NCBI GenBank assembly: GCA_020631735.1
Contig: CM036223.1
Coordinates: forward strand, 12,339,356-12,403,355
Source: Saccharum officinarum
Lineage: Eukaryota > Streptophyta > Magnoliopsida > Poales > Poaceae
Reading direction: 5' to 3'
Length of the DNA: 64,000 bases
Position 1 is the stretch's first letter, and each line of letters starts with the position of its first letter. Positions 22,280-36,700 of the stretch are shown here, one piece after another. A program made the translations under genes and the position numbers. The notes beneath the pieces are model-generated. The model was given only the letters and a program-made list of their open reading frames with translations, ran no database searches and was not told the DNA's origin.

Positions 22280-24095
22280 AGTCAAGCTATTTTTTTCATA
22301 GCTGCACAACCATGGGCCTCACCTTAGGGAACCTAAATTGGCAAAAGTGGGTCCCTAAAGACTTTTCTAAAAATAACATATCATAGGCAACAAAGCAGTG
22401 TTTGTTTTAGGTGAAATCATGTAATTCCATCAAAGATGTCTGAGTTCACTCATGTTATGAAATGAGTTGGTTGTGAAAGGAATGGCACATGTCATGTTAG
22501 GGTGGAGAGCTTAGATGAAGTCAGTATCAATTATGTCACATAACCATGCTGTTAAGGTAACGTGATTGCCACAACATCAGAAACTACCGATTCAGATGTC
22601 GTGGCAAATATAAAACCTTGAGAAATTTACCTTCTAGACATGGAATAGAGCTAGTTTTTTTCATGACCATACAACTATAGGCCTCACCTAAGGGAACCCA
22701 AATTGGCAAAAGTGGGTCCCTAGAGATTTTTCTAAAAATAACTTATCATAGGCAACAAAGCAGCATTTGTTTCGGTGAAATTATGTAATTCCATCAAAGA
22801 TGTCTGCCTCCACCCATGTTATGAAATGAGTTGGTTGTTATAGGAATGGCACATCTCATGTTAGGGTGGAGAGCTCTGATGAAGTTAGTATCAACTACAT
22901 CACACAACCACGCAGTTAATGTTCCATGACGGCCACGACATCGGGAACTGTCGATGCATATGTCGTGGCAAATGTAGAACCTTGAGAAGTTTGCCTTCCA
23001 GACATGGAATCAAGCTAGTTTTTTTAATGGCCGTAGAACTATAGGCCTCACACTAGGGAACCCGAATTGGCAAAAGTGGGTCCCTAGAGACTTTTCTAAA
23101 AACAACTTATCATAGGCAATAAAGCAGTGTTTGTTTCAATGAAATCATGCAATTCTGTCAAAGATGTCTGGGTCCACCCGTGTTATGAAACAAGTTGATT
23201 GTGACAGGAATGGTGCATCTCATGTTAGGGTGGAGAGCTTAGATGAAGTCAGTATCAATTATGTCGCACAACCACACCATTAAGGCACCGTGATGGCCGC
23301 GACACTGAAAACTATTGATGTAGATGTCGTGGCAACTGTAAAACCTTGAGAAATTTGCCATCTGGACATAGAATCGAGTTAGGTTTTTTCATACCTATAA
23401 AACTATAAGCCTCACCCTAGGAAACCTAAATTGGCAAAAGTGGGTCCCTAGAGATTTTTCTAAAAACAACTTATCCTAGGAAACATAGAAACGTTTGTTT
23501 TGGTGAAATCATGCAATTACATCAAAGATGACTGGGTCCACCCGTGTTACTAAACGAGTTGGTTGTGACTAGAATGGAACATCTCATGTTAGGGTGTAGA
23601 GCTTAGATGAAGTCAATATCAATTACATCGCACAACCACACCATTAAGGTACCATGATGGCCGCGACACTAGGAACTGTCCATTCAGATGTCCTGGCAAA
23701 AGTAAAACTTTGATAAATTTGCCTTCTGGACATGGAATTGAGCTTGTTTTTTTCATGACAATAGAATTATAGGCCTCATGCTAGTGAACCTGAATAGGCA
23801 AAAGTGGGTCCCTATAGATTTTTCTAAAAATAACTTATCATAGGCAACAAAGTAGTGTTTGTTTTTGTGAAATAATGTAATTCTGTCAAAAATGTCTAGG
23901 TCCACCCGTGTTATGAAATGAGTTGAATTTGATAGGAATGGCACATCTCATGTTAGGGTGGAGAGCTCTGATGAAGTCAGTATCAACTAAATCACAAAAC
24001 AACACCATTAATGTACTGTGACGGTTGCGACACCGGTGACTGCCGATGCATATGTCATGGCAAATGTAAAACCTTGAGAACTTTGCCTTCCAAAT
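22275..24095. repeat. Satellite A, 5-mer HOR block (a-b-c-d-e)
   Basis: Monomers resume in phase after the solo LTR (anchor GCAAAAG at 22341). They run a, b, c, d, e by the type-specific variants, including TTATCCTAGG and GGTGTAGAG (near 23594) in the d monomer and CATGCTAGTGAAC in the e monomer. Together with 1-2575 this shows the array was continuous before insertion. Confidence 0.9.
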
Positions 24096-27000
24096 GTGGA
24101 GTCAAGCTAATTTTTTTCATAGATGCACAACCACAGGCCTCACCTTAGGGAACCTAAATTGGCAAAAGTGGGTCCCCGAAGACTTTTCTAAAAATAACAT
24201 ATCATAGGCAACAAAGCAGTGTTTGTTTTTGGTGAAATCATGCAATTCCATCAAAGATGTATGTGTTCACCCGTGTTATGAAATGAGTTGGTTGTGATAG
24301 GAATGGCACATCTCATGTTAGGGTGGAGAGCTTAGATGAAGTTAGTATCAATTACGTCGCACAAGCACGCTATTAAGGCACCGTGATGGTCGTGACATTA
24401 GAAACTACCGATTCAGAAGTCGAGGCAAATGTAAAACCTTAAGAAATTTGCCTTCTAGACACAGAATCGAGCTAGTTTTTTTTTCATGACTATAGAAATA
24501 TAGGCCTCACCTTAGGGAACCCAAATTGGCAAAAGTGGGTCGCTAGAGATTTTTCTAAAAATAACTTATCATAGGCAAAAAAATAGCGTTTCTTTTGGCG
24601 AAATAATGTAATTCCATCAAAGATGTCTGGCTCCACCCATGTTATGAAACGAGTTGGTTGTGATAGGAATGACACATCTCATGTTAGGGTGGAGAGCTCT
24701 AATGAAGCAGTATCAACTACATCAGATAACCACACTGTTAATGTACCATGATGGCCGCGACACCGGTGACTACTGATGCATATGTCACGGCAAATGTAAA
24801 ACATTGAGAACTTTGCCTTCCAAACGTGGAGTCAAGCTAGTTTTTTTCATAGCAGCACAACCGCAGGACTCACCTTAGGGAACCTGAATTGGCAAAAGTG
24901 GGTCCCTAAAGACTTTTCTAAAAATAACATATCATAGGCAACAAAGGTGTGTTTGTTTTCGGTGAAATCATGCAATTCCATCAAAGATGTCTGTGTTCAC
25001 CCGTGTTACGAAACGAGTTGGTTGTGATAGGAATGGCACATCTCAGGTTAGGGTGGTGATCTTAGATGAAGTCAATATCAATTACATCGCACAACCACAC
25101 CATTAAGGTACCATGATGGCCGCGACCCTAGGAACTGTCCATTCAGATGTCCTGGCAAAAGTAAAACTTTGATAAATTTGCCTTCTGGACATGGAATTGA
25201 GCTTGTTTTTTTTCATGATAATAGAATTATAGGCCTCATGCTAGTGAACCAGAATAGGCAAAAGTGGGTCCCTATAGATTTTTCTAAAAATAAATTATCA
25301 TAGGCAACAAAGTAGCGTTTGTTTTTGTGAAATAATGTAATTCTGTCAAAGATGTCTAGGTCCACCCGTGTTATGAAATGAGTTGACTTTGATAGGAATG
25401 GCACATCTCATGTTAGGGTGGAGAGCTCTGATGAAGTCAGTATCAACTAAATCACAAAACAACACCATTAATGTACTGTGATGGTCGCGACACCGGTGAC
25501 TGCCGATGCATATGTCATGGCAAATGTAAAACCTTGAGAACTTTGCCTTCCAGACGTGGAGTCAAGCTAATTTTTTTCATAGTTGCACAACCACAGGCCT
25601 CACCTTAGGGAACCTAAATTGGCAAAAGTGGGTCCCCGAAGACTTTTCTAAAAATAACATATCATAGGCAACAAAGCAGTGTTTGTTTTTGGTGAAATCA
25701 TGCAATTCCATCAAAGATGTCTGTGTTCACCCGTGTTACGAAACGAGTTGGTTGTGATAGGAATGGCACATCTCATGTTAGGGTGGAGAGCTTAGATGAA
25801 GTTAGTATCAATTACGTCACACAAGCACGCAATTAAGGTACCGTGACGGTCACGACATCAGAAACTACCGATTCAGAAGTCGAGGCAAATGTAAAACCTT
25901 AAGAAATTAACCTTCTAGACACGGAATCGAGCTAGTTTTTTCCATGACTATAGAACTATAGGCCTCACCTTAGGGAACCCAAATTGGCAAAAGTGGGTCC
26001 CTAGAGATTTTTCTAAAAATAACTTATCATAGGCAAAAAAGCAGCGTTTCTTTTGGTGAAATAATGTAATTCCATCAAAGATGTCTGGCTCCACCCATGT
26101 TATGAAATGAGTTGGTTGTGATAGGAATGACACATCTCATGTTAGGGTGGAGAGCTCTGATGAAGTCAGTATCAACTACATCACATAACCACACTATTAA
26201 TGTACCATGATGGCCGTGACACCGGTGACTACCGATGCATATGTCACGGCAAATGTAAAACATTGAGAACTTTGCCTTCTAGACGTGGAGTCAAGCTAGT
26301 TTTTTTCATAGCAGCACAACCGCAGGACTCACCTTAGGGAACTTGAATTGGTAAAAGTGGGTCCCTAAAGACTTTTCTAAAAATAACATATCATAGGCAA
26401 CAAAGCAGTGTTTGTTTTCGGTGAAATCATGCAATTCCATCAAAGATGTCTATGTTCACCCGTGTTACGAAACGAGTTGGTTGTGATAGGAATGGCACAT
26501 CTCATGTTAGGGTGGAGATCTTAGATGAAGTCAATATCAATTACATCGCACAACCACACCATTAAGGTACCATGATGGCCGCGACACTAGGAACTATCCA
26601 TTCAGATGTCCTGGCAAAAGTAAAACTTTGATAAATTTGCCTTCTGTACATGGAATTGAGCTTGTTTTTTCATGACAATAGAATTATAGGCCTCATGCTA
26701 GTGAACCTGAATAGGCAAAAGTGGGTCCCTATAGATTTTTCTAAAAATAACTTATCATAGGCAACAAAGTAGGGTTTGTTTTTGTGAAATAATGTAATTC
26801 CGTCAAAGATGTCTAGGTCCACCCATGTCTTGAAATGATTTGACTTTGATAGGAATGGCACATCTCATGTTAGGGTGGAGAGCTCTGATGAAGTCAGTAT
26901 CAACTAAATCACAAAACAACACCATTAATGTACTGTGATGGTCGCGACACCGGTGACTACCGATGCATATGTCATGGCAAATGTAAAACCTTGAGAACTT

Positions 27001-27739
27001 TGCCTTCTAGACATGGAGTCAAGCTAATTTTTTCGTAGCTGCACAACCACAGGCCTCAGCTTAGGGAACCTGAATTGGCAAAAGTGGGTCCCCGAAGACT
27101 CTTTTAAAAATAACATATCGTAGGCAACAAAGCAGTGTTTGTTTTTGGTGAAATCATGCAATTCCATCAAAGATGTCTGTGTTCACCCGTGTTACGAAAT
27201 GTGTTGGTTGTGATAGGAATGGCACATCTCATGTTAGGGTGGAGAGCTTAGATGAAGTTAGTATCAATTACGTCGCACAACCACGATGTTAAGGTACCGT
27301 GATGGTCGCGACATCAGAAACTACCGATTCAGAAGTTGAGGCAAATGTAAAACCTTAAGAAATTTGCCTTCTAGACACGGAATCGAGCTAGTTTTTTCAT
27401 GACTATAGAACTATAGGCCTCACCTTAGGGAACCCAAATTAGCAAAAGTGGGTCCCTAGAGATTTTTCTGAAAATAACTTATCATAGGCAAAAAAACAGC
27501 GTTTGTTTTGGTAAAATAATGTAATTCCATCAAAGATGTCTGGCTCCACCCATGTTATGAAACGAGTTGGTTGTGATAGGAATGGCACATCTCATGTTAG
27601 GGTGGAGAGCTCTGATGAACTCAGTATCAACTACATCACATAACCACACTGTTAATGTACCATGATGGCCGCGACACCGGTGACTACCGATGCATATGTC
27701 ATGGCAAATGTAAAACATTGAGAACTTTGCCTTCCAGAC
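24096..27739. repeat. Satellite A, 4-mer HOR block (about 1.46 kb unit)
   Basis: The order changes to a-b-a'-e, with c and d lost. The e monomers repeat at offsets of 1460 and 1457 bp (equivalent points 23753, 25213 and 26670). The a' monomer passes into d-like sequence near its 3' end (around 25045 and 26520) before e begins, so it is an a/d hybrid. That points to unequal exchange as the origin of the new unit. Confidence 0.85.
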
Positions 27740-30207
27740 GTGGAGTCAAGCTAGTTTTTTTCATAGCTGCACAACCGTAGGACTCACCTTAGGGAACCTA
27801 AATTGGCAAAAGTGGGTTCCTAAAGACTTTTCTAAAAATAACATATCATAGGCAACAAAGCAGTGTTTGTTTTCGGTGAAATCATGCAATTCCATCAAAG
27901 ATGTCTATGTTCACCCGTGTTACGAAATGAGTTGGTTGTGACAGGAATGGCACATCTCATGTTAGGGTGGAGATCTTAGATGAAGTCAGTATCAATTATG
28001 TCGCACAACCATGCCGTTAAGGTACCATGATGGTCACGACATCAGAAACTATCGATTCAGATGTCGTGGCAAATGTAAAACCTTGAGAAATTTGCCATTT
28101 GGACATGGAATTGAGCTAGGTTTTTTTCATAGCTATAGAACTATAAGCCTCACCCTAGGAAACCTAAATTGGCGAAAGTGGGTCCCTAGAGATTTTTCTA
28201 AAAACAACTTATCCTAGGCATCATAGAAGTGTTTGTTTTGGTGAAATCATGCAATTCCATCAAAGATGACAGGGTCCACCCGTGTTACTAAACGAGTTGG
28301 TTGTGACTGGAATGGAACATCTCTTGTTAGGGTGTAGAGCTTAGATCAAGTCAATATCAATTACATCGCACAACCACACAATTAAGGTACCATGATGGCC
28401 GCGACACCAGGAACTGTCCATTTAGATGTCGTGGCAAAAGTAAAACATTTATAAATTTGCCTTTTGGACATGGAATTGAGCATGATTTTTTCATGATAAT
28501 AGAACTATAGGCCTCATGCTAGTGAACCTAAATAGGTAAAAGTGGGTCCCTATAGATTTTTCTAAAAATAACTTATCATAGGCAACAAAGTAGCGTTTGT
28601 TTTGGTGAAATAATGCAATTCCGTCAAACATGTCTGGGTCCACCCGTGTTATGAAATGAGTTGACTTTGATAGGAATGGCACATCTCATGTTAGGGTGGA
28701 GAGCTCTGATGAAGTCAGTATCAACTAAATCAAACAACCACACCGTTAATGTACCATGATGGCAGCGACACCGGTGACTGCCGATGCATATGTCATGGCA
28801 AATGTAAAACATTGAGAACTTTGCCTTCCAGACATGGAGTCAAGCTAGTTTTTTTCATAGCTGCACAACCGCAGGACTCACCATAGGGAACCTGAATTGG
28901 CAAAAGTGGGTCCTAAAGACTTTTCTAAAAATAACATATCATAGGCAACAAAGCAGTGTTGTTTTCGGTGAAATCATGCAATTCCATCAAAGATGTCTAT
29001 GTTCACCCGTGTTACGAAACGAGTTGGTATGATAGGAATGGCACATCTCATGTTAGGGTGGAGAGCTTAGATGAAGTCAGTATCAATTATGTCGCACAAC
29101 CATGCCGTTAAGGTACCATGATGGTCGCGACATCAGAAACTGCTGATTCAGATATCGTGGCAAATGTAAAACCTTGAGAAATTTGCCATCTGGACATGGA
29201 ATTGAGCTAGGTTTTTTCATAGCTATAGAACTATAAGCCTCACCCTAGGAAACCTAAATTGGCAAAAGTGGGTCCCTAGAGATTTTCTAAACACAACTTA
29301 TCCAGGCAACGTAGAAGTGTTTGTTTTGGTGAAATCATGCAATCCATCAAAGATGACTGGGTCCACCCGTGTTACTAAACGAGTTGGTTGTGACTAGAAT
29401 GGAACATCTCATGTTAGGGTGTAGAGCTTAGATGAAGTCAATATCAATTACATCGCACAACCACACCATTAAGGTACCATGATGGCCACGATACCAGGAA
29501 CTATCCATTTAGATGTCGTGGCAAAAGTAAAACTTTGATAAATTTGCCTTTTGGACATGGAATTGAGCATGTTTTTTTCATGATAATAGAACTATAGGCC
29601 TCATGCTAGTGAACCTGAATAGGCAAAAGTGGGTCCCTATAGATTTTTCTAAAAATAACTTATCATAGGCAACAAAGTAGCGTTTGTTTTGGTGAAATAA
29701 TGCAATTCCGTCAAACAGGTCTGGGTCCACCCGTGTTATGAATGAGTTGACTTTGATAGGAATGGCACATCTCATGTTAGGGTGGAGAGCTCCGATGCAT
29801 ATGTCATGGCAAATGTAAAACCTTGAGAACTTTGCCTTCTAAACATGGAGTCAAGCTAGTTTTTTTCATAGCTGCACAACCATAGGACTCACCTTAGGGA
29901 ACCTGAATTGGTAAAAGTGGGTCCCTAAAGACTTTTCCAAGAATAACTTATCATAGGCAACAAAGCAGCGTTTGTTTCAGTGAAATAATGTAATTCCACC
30001 AAAGATGTCTGGCTCCAACCATGTTATGAAATGAGTTGGTTGTGATAGGAATGACACATCTCATGTTAGGGTGGAGAGCTCTAATGAAGTCAGTATCAAC
30101 TACATCACACAACCACACAGTTAATGTTCCGTGTGGCCATGACACCGGTGACTGCCGATGCATATGTCGTGGCAAATGTAAAACATTGAGAACTTTGCCT
30201 TCCAGAT
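27740..30207. repeat. Satellite A, 3-mer block (a'-d-e, about 1.09 kb) with a deletion
   Basis: The d-type marker GTGTAG recurs at 28332 and 29419, 1087 bp apart, giving the order a'-d-e-a'-d-e. Near 29793 an e monomer jumps to CGATGCATATG, leaving an anchor spacing of 288 bp (29623 to 29911), a deletion of about 76 bp. The following monomer is an a/b hybrid. Confidence 0.8.
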
Positions 30208-33200
30208 GTGGAGTCAGCTAGTTTTTTTTCATAGCTACACAACCATAGGCCTCACCTTAGGGAACCTGAATTGGCAAAAGTGGGCCCTAAAGACTTTTCT
30301 AAAAATAACATATCATAGGCAACAAAATAGTGTTTTTTTGGTGAAATCATGCAATTCCATCAAAGATGTATGTGTTCACCCATGTTACGAAATGAGTTGG
30401 TTGTGATAGGAATGGCACATCTCATGATACGGTGGAGAGCTTAGATGAAGTCAAAATGAATTACGTAGCACAACCCACCGTTAAGGTACCGTGATGGTTG
30501 TGACATCAGAAACTGCCGATTCAGATGTCATGGCAAATGTAAAACCTTGAGAAATTTGCCTTCTAGACACGGAATTGAGCTAGTTTTTTTTCAAGATTAT
30601 AGAACTATAGGCCTCACCTAAGGGAACCTAAATTGGCAAAAGTGGGTCTGTAGAGATTTTTCTAAAAATAACTTATCATAGGCAACAAAGCAGCGTTTGT
30701 TTCGGTGAAATAATGTAATTCCAGCAAAGATGTCTGGCTCCACCCATGTTATCAAATGAGTTGGTTGTGATAGGAATGACACATCTCATGTTAGGGTGGA
30801 GAGCTCTGATAAAGTTAGTATCAACTACATCACACAACCATGCAGTTAATGTACCGTGATGGCCGCGACACTGAGAACTGCCGATGCATATGTTGTGGCA
30901 AATGTAGAACCTTGAGAACTTTGCCTTCTAGATATGGAATCAAGCTAGTTTTTTCATGGCTATAGAACTATAGGCCTCACCCTAGGGAACCTGAATTGAA
31001 AAAAGTGGGTCCCTAGAGACTTTTCCAAAAACAACTTGTCATAGGTAATAAAGTAGTGTTTGTTTCGGTGAAATAATGCAATTCTGTCAAAGATGTCTGG
31101 GTCCACCCGTGTTATGAAATGAGTTGGTTGTGATAGGAATGGCACATCTCATGTTAGGGTGGAGAGCTTAGATGAAGTCAGTATCAATTACATTGCATAG
31201 CCACACCATTAAGGTACCGTAATGGCCACGACACCGAAAACTATCGATGTTGATGTCATGACAAATGTAAAACCTTGAGAAATTTGCCATCTAGAAATGG
31301 AATCGAGCTAGGTTTTTTCATAGCTATACAACTATAAGCCTCACACTATGAAACCTAAATTGCCAAAAGTGGGTCCCTGGAGATTTTTCTAAAAACAAGT
31401 TTTCCTAGGCAACATAGAAGTGTTTGTTTCGGTGAAATCATGCAATTCCATCAAAGATGACTGGGTCCACCCGTGTTACTAAACGAGTTGGTTGTGACTA
31501 GAATGGAACATCTCATGTTAGAGTGTAGAGCTTAGATGAAGTCAATGTCAATTACATCACACAACCACACTGTTAAGGTACCATGATGGCCGCGACACCA
31601 GAACTATCCATTCAGATGTCGTGGCAAAAGTAAAACTTTGATAAATTTACCTTCTGGACATGGAATTGAGCTAATTTTTTCACAACTACAAAACTATAGG
31701 CCTCATGCTAGTGAACCTAAATAGGAAAAAGTGGGTCCCTATAGATTTTCTAAAAATAACTTATCATAGGCAACAAAGTAGCGTTTGTTTTGGTGAAATA
31801 ATGCAATTCCGTCAAAGATGTCTGGGTCCACCTGTGTTATGAAATTAGTTGACTTTGATAGGAATGACACTCTCATGTTAGGGTGGAGAGCTCTAATGGA
31901 GTCAGTATCCACTACATCACACAACCACACCGTTAATGTATCGTGATGGCCGCGACACCGGTGACTGCTGATGCATATGTTGTGGCAAATATAAAACCTT
32001 GAGAACTTTGCCTTCTAGACATGGAGTCAAGATAGTTTTTTTCATAGCTGCACAACCACAGGTCTTACCTTAGGGAACCTAAATTGGCAAAAGTGGTTCC
32101 CTGAAGACTTTTCTAAAAATAAAATATCATTGCAACAAAGGAGTGTTGTTTTCGATGAAATCATATAATTCCATCAAAGATGTCTGGGTTCACCCGTGTT
32201 ACGAAACGAGTTGATTGTGATAGGAATGACACATCTCATGATAGGGTGGAGAGCTTAGATGAAGTCAAAATCAATAACATCGCACAACCACACCGTTAAG
32301 GTACCGTGATGGTCGCGACATCAGAAACTGCCGATTCAGATGTCATGGCAAATGTAAAACCTTGAGAAATTTGCCTTCTAGAACAGGAATCGAGCTAGTT
32401 TTTTTTCATGACTATAGAACTATAGGCCTCACCTGAGGGAACCCAAATTGGCAAAAGTGGGTCCCTAGAGATTTTTCTAAAAATAACTTATCATAGGCAA
32501 CAAAGAGCATTTGTTTTGGTGAAATAATGTAATTCCATCAAAGATGTATGGCTCTACCCGTGTTATGAAATGAGTTGGTTGTGATATAGAATGGCACATC
32601 TCATGTTAGGGTGGAGAGCTCTAATGAAGTTAGTATCAACTACATCACTAAACCACATAGTTAATGTACCGTGATGGCCGCGACACCGGTGACTGCCGAA
32701 GCATATGTCGTGGCAAATGTAAAACCTTAAGAACTTTGCCTTCTAGACGTGGATCAAGCTAGTTTTTTCATAGCTGCACAACCATATGCCTCACCTTAGG
32801 GAACCTAAATTAGCAAAAGTGGGTCCCTAAAGACTTTTCCAAAAATAACATATCATAGGCAACAAAGCAGTGTTTGTTTTCGGTGAAATCGTGTAATTCC
32901 ATCAAAGATGTCTGGGTTCACCCGTGTTACAAAACGAGTTGGTTGTGATAGAATGACACATCTCATGATAGGGTGGAGTGCTTAGATGAAGTCAAAATCA
33001 ATTACGTCACACAACCATGCCGTTAAGGTACCGTGATTGTCACGACATCAGAAACTGCCGATTTAGATGTCGTGGCAAATGTAAAACCTTGAAAAATTTG
33101 CCTTCTAGAAATGGAATGAAGCTAGTTTTTTTTCATGACTGTAGAAATATAGGCTCACCTAATTGAAACCAAACTGGCAAAAGTGGGTCCCTAGAGTTTT

Positions 33201-34005
33201 TTTTAAAATAACTTATCATAGGCAACAAAGTAGCGTTTGTTTTGGTGAAATAATGTAATTCCATCAAAGATGTCTGGCTCCACGACACAGAAAACTACCG
33301 ATGTAGATGTCGTGGCAAATATAAAACTTGAAAAATTTGTCATCTGGACATGGAATCAAGCTAGTTTTCTTCAAAGCTATACAACTATAAGCCTCACACT
33401 AGGAAACCTAAATTGGCAAAAGTGGGTCCCTAGAGATTTTTTCTAAAAACAACTTATCCTAGGCAACATAGAAGTGTTTATTTCGGTGAAATCATGCAAT
33501 TCCATCAAAGATGACTGGGTCCACCCGTGTTACTAAATGAGTTGGTTGTGACTAGAATGGAACATCTCATGTTAGGGTGTAGAGCTTAGATGAAGTCAAC
33601 ATCAATTACATCGCACAACCACATGGTTAAGGTACCATGATGGCCGCGACATTAGGAACTGTCCATTCAGATGTCATGGCAAAAGTAAAACTTTGATAAA
33701 TTTGCCTTCTAGACATCGAATTGAGCTAGTTTATTTTTCACGACTACAAAACTATAGGCCTCATGCTAGTGAACCTAAATAGGCAAAAGTGGGTCCCTAT
33801 AGATTTTTATAAAAATAACTTATCATGGGCAACAAAGTAGTGTTTGTTTTGGTAAAATAATGCAATTTTGTCAAAGATGTCTGGGTCCACCCGTGTTATG
33901 AAATGACTTGACTTTGATAGGAATGGCACATCTCATGTTAGGGGGAGAGCTCTGATGAAGTCAATATCAACTACATCACACAACCACACCGTTAATGTAC
34001 CGTGA
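30208..34005. repeat. Satellite A, mixed HOR block (a-b-c-d-e, then a-b-a-b, then d-e)
   Basis: A further a-b-c-d-e set starts at about 30208, followed by a-b dimers. Near 33283 a b monomer joins directly to a d monomer, with anchors 33177 and 33416 only 239 bp apart, a deletion of about 125 bp. Single-base losses against neighbouring copies become frequent. Confidence 0.8.
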
Positions 34006-36700
34006 TGGCCGCAAAGATGTCTGTGTTCACCCGTATTACGAAACGAGTTGGTTGTAATAGGAATGACACGTCTCATGTTAGAGGGGTAGGGAGAGCATGA
34101 GTCAGTATCAGTATCAGTCGTGCACAACCATGCCGAAATGGAGCTAGGTTTTTTAATGGCTGCAAAACTATGGGCCTCACCCTAGGGAACAATAATGGCA
34201 AAATGGGTCCTTGAAGATTTTCCAAAAATAACTTACTATAGGCCAAAAGCAGCATTTGTTTGGGCAAAATCATGGAATTCCATCAAAGATGTCTAGGTTC
34301 ACCCGTGTTACAAAACAAGTTGGTTGTGATAGAAATGGCACATCACATGTTAGGGTAGAGAGCTTAGATAAAGTTAGTATCAATTACATCACATAACCAT
34401 GTCGTTAAGGTACCGGTGATGACCATGACACTGGGGACTGCCGATGTAGACATCGTGGCAAATGTAAAATCATGAGAACTTTACCTTCTAGACATAGAAT
34501 CGAGATAGGTTTTTTCATGGTTGCAAACTATTGACCTCAGCCTAGGGAACCTGAATCGGTAAAATTGGGTCCCTGAGATTGTTCTAAAAAAAACTTATCA
34601 TAGGCAACAAAGTATGTTTGTTTCGGTGAAATGATGCAATTCCGTTAAAGAAGTCTGGGTCCACCCGTGTTACGAAACGTATAGAAATGACACATCTCAT
34701 GTTAGGGTGGAGAGCTTAGATAAAATTAGTATCAATTACATCACACAACCATGTAGTTAAGGTACCATGATGGCCGCGACACTAGGAAGTGCCGATGCAT
34801 ATATCATGGCAAATGTAAAACCTTGAGAACTTTGCCTTTCGGACATGGAATCGAGCTACCTTTTTCATGGCTGCAAAACTATAGGCCTCACTCTAGAGAA
34901 TGTGAATTGGCAAAAGTAGGTCCCTAGAGATTTTTCTAAAAATAACTTATCTTAGACCATAAAGCAGCGTTTGTTTCAGTGAAATCATGTAAATTCCGTC
35001 AAAGATGTCTGGGTCCACTCATGTTACGAAATGAGTGGTTGTGATAGGAATGCACATCTCAAGTTAGGATGAAGAGCTTAGATGAACTCAGTATCAATTA
35101 CGTCACTCATCCACGCCGTTAAGGTACCTTGATTTTAGTGACAATAGGAACTGTCGATGCATATGTCGTGGCAAATGTAAAACCTTGAGAACTTTGCCTT
35201 TTGGACATGGATCGAGCTAAGTTTTTTTTCACAGGTGCAAAACTTCAGGCCACACCCTAGGGAACTAGAATTGGCAAAAGTGGGTCCCTAGAGATTTTCT
35301 AAAAATGACTTATCATAGGCCATAAAGCAGCGTTTGTTTTGGTGAAATTATGCAATTACGTTAAAGATGTGTAGGTCCACCCATGTTACGAAACAAGTTG
35401 GTTGTGATAGGAATGTCACATCTCATGTTAGGGTAGAGAGCTCAGATGAAGTCAATATCAATTACATTGCACAACCATGCTGTTAAGGTACCGTGATGGC
35501 TGTGACACTAGGGACTGCCGATGTAGATGTCCTAGCAAATGTAAAATCATGAGAACTTTGCCTTCTGGACATAGAATCGAGATTTTTTTTCATAGTTGTA
35601 GAACTATTGGCCTCAGCCTAGGGAACCTGAATGGTAAAAGTGGGTCCTTGAAGATTAATCTAAAAAATAACTTATCATAGGCAACAAAATAGTGTTGTTT
35701 CGGTGAAATGATGCAATTTCGTCAACGATGTCTGGGTCCACCCGTGTTACGAAACGAGTTGGTTATGATAGGAATGGCACATCTCATGATAGGGTGAAGA
35801 CCTTAGATGAAGTTAGTATCAATTACATCGCACAACCATAGAGTTAAGGTACCATGATGGCTGTGACACCAGAGCTGCTGATGCATATGTCGTGGCAAAC
35901 ATAAAACTTTGAGAACTTTGCCTTTTGGACATGGAATCGAGCAAGTTTTTTTCAAAGATATAGAACTATAGGCCTTAACCTAGGGAACCCGAAGCAAAAG
36001 TGGGTCCCTAGAGATTTTCTAAAAATAACTTATCAATAGGCCACAAAGCAGCGTTTGTTTTGTTGAAATTATGCAATTACGTTAAAGATGTGTAGGTCCA
36101 CCCATGTTACAAAACAAGTTGGTTGTGATAGGAATGTCACATCTCATGTTAGGGTAGAGAGCTCAGATGAAGTCAATATCAATTACATCGCACAACCACA
36201 TTGTTAAGGTACCGTGGTGGTTGTGACACTAGGACTGCCATGCAGACGTCGTGGCAAATGTAAAATCATGAGAACTTTGCCTTCTGGACATAGAATTGAG
36301 ATATGTTTTTTTCATAGTTGTAGAACTATTGGCCTCAGCCTAGGGAACCTGAATTGGTAAAAGTGATCCTTGAAGATTATTCTAAAAATAACTTTATCAT
36401 AGGCAACAAAAACAGTGTTTGTTTCGGTGAAAATGATGCAATTCCGATCACAAAATGTCTGGGTCACACCCGTAGTTACAAAACAAGTTTGTTGTGATAG
36501 GAATGGCACATCTCATGGTCTAGGGTGGAAGCTAGTAAGATGAAGTTCAGTGTATCAATTGATTCGCACAACCATGCCGTTAAAATGTGTAGGTCCACCC
36601 ATGTTACGAAACAAGTTGGTTGTGATGAAATGTCACATCTCATGTTAGGGTAGAGAGCTCAGATGAAGTCAATATCATTACATCGCACAACCACGCTGTT
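34006..36700. repeat. Degenerate satellite A monomers next to the gap
   Basis: Satellite words remain (GTCTGGGTCCACCCGTGTTA, GAACTTTGCCTT, TTATCATAGGC), but type order is lost, spacing is irregular, and there are joins such as the one near 34006. A small local duplication of AGTATC lies near 34100. From about 36420 to 36600 there are many 1-2 bp insertions inside otherwise conserved words (for example GGGTCACACCCGTAGTTAC), suggesting poor consensus quality rather than evolution alone. Confidence 0.75.

Noticed and set aside
22490..22510. TTAGGG inside each satellite monomer, suggesting telomeric repeats
   Set aside because: It occurs once per monomer, not in tandem, and the plant telomere repeat is TTTAGGG. 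It is an ordinary part of the monomer (GTTAGGGTGGA).
288..36509. Recurring 60-108-codon ORFs in A monomers, mostly on the minus strand (peptides like MPFLSKSTHFITRVD)
   Set aside because: Same reasoning: passive reading frames of a tandem repeat, broken at random between copies, with no promoter or domain.
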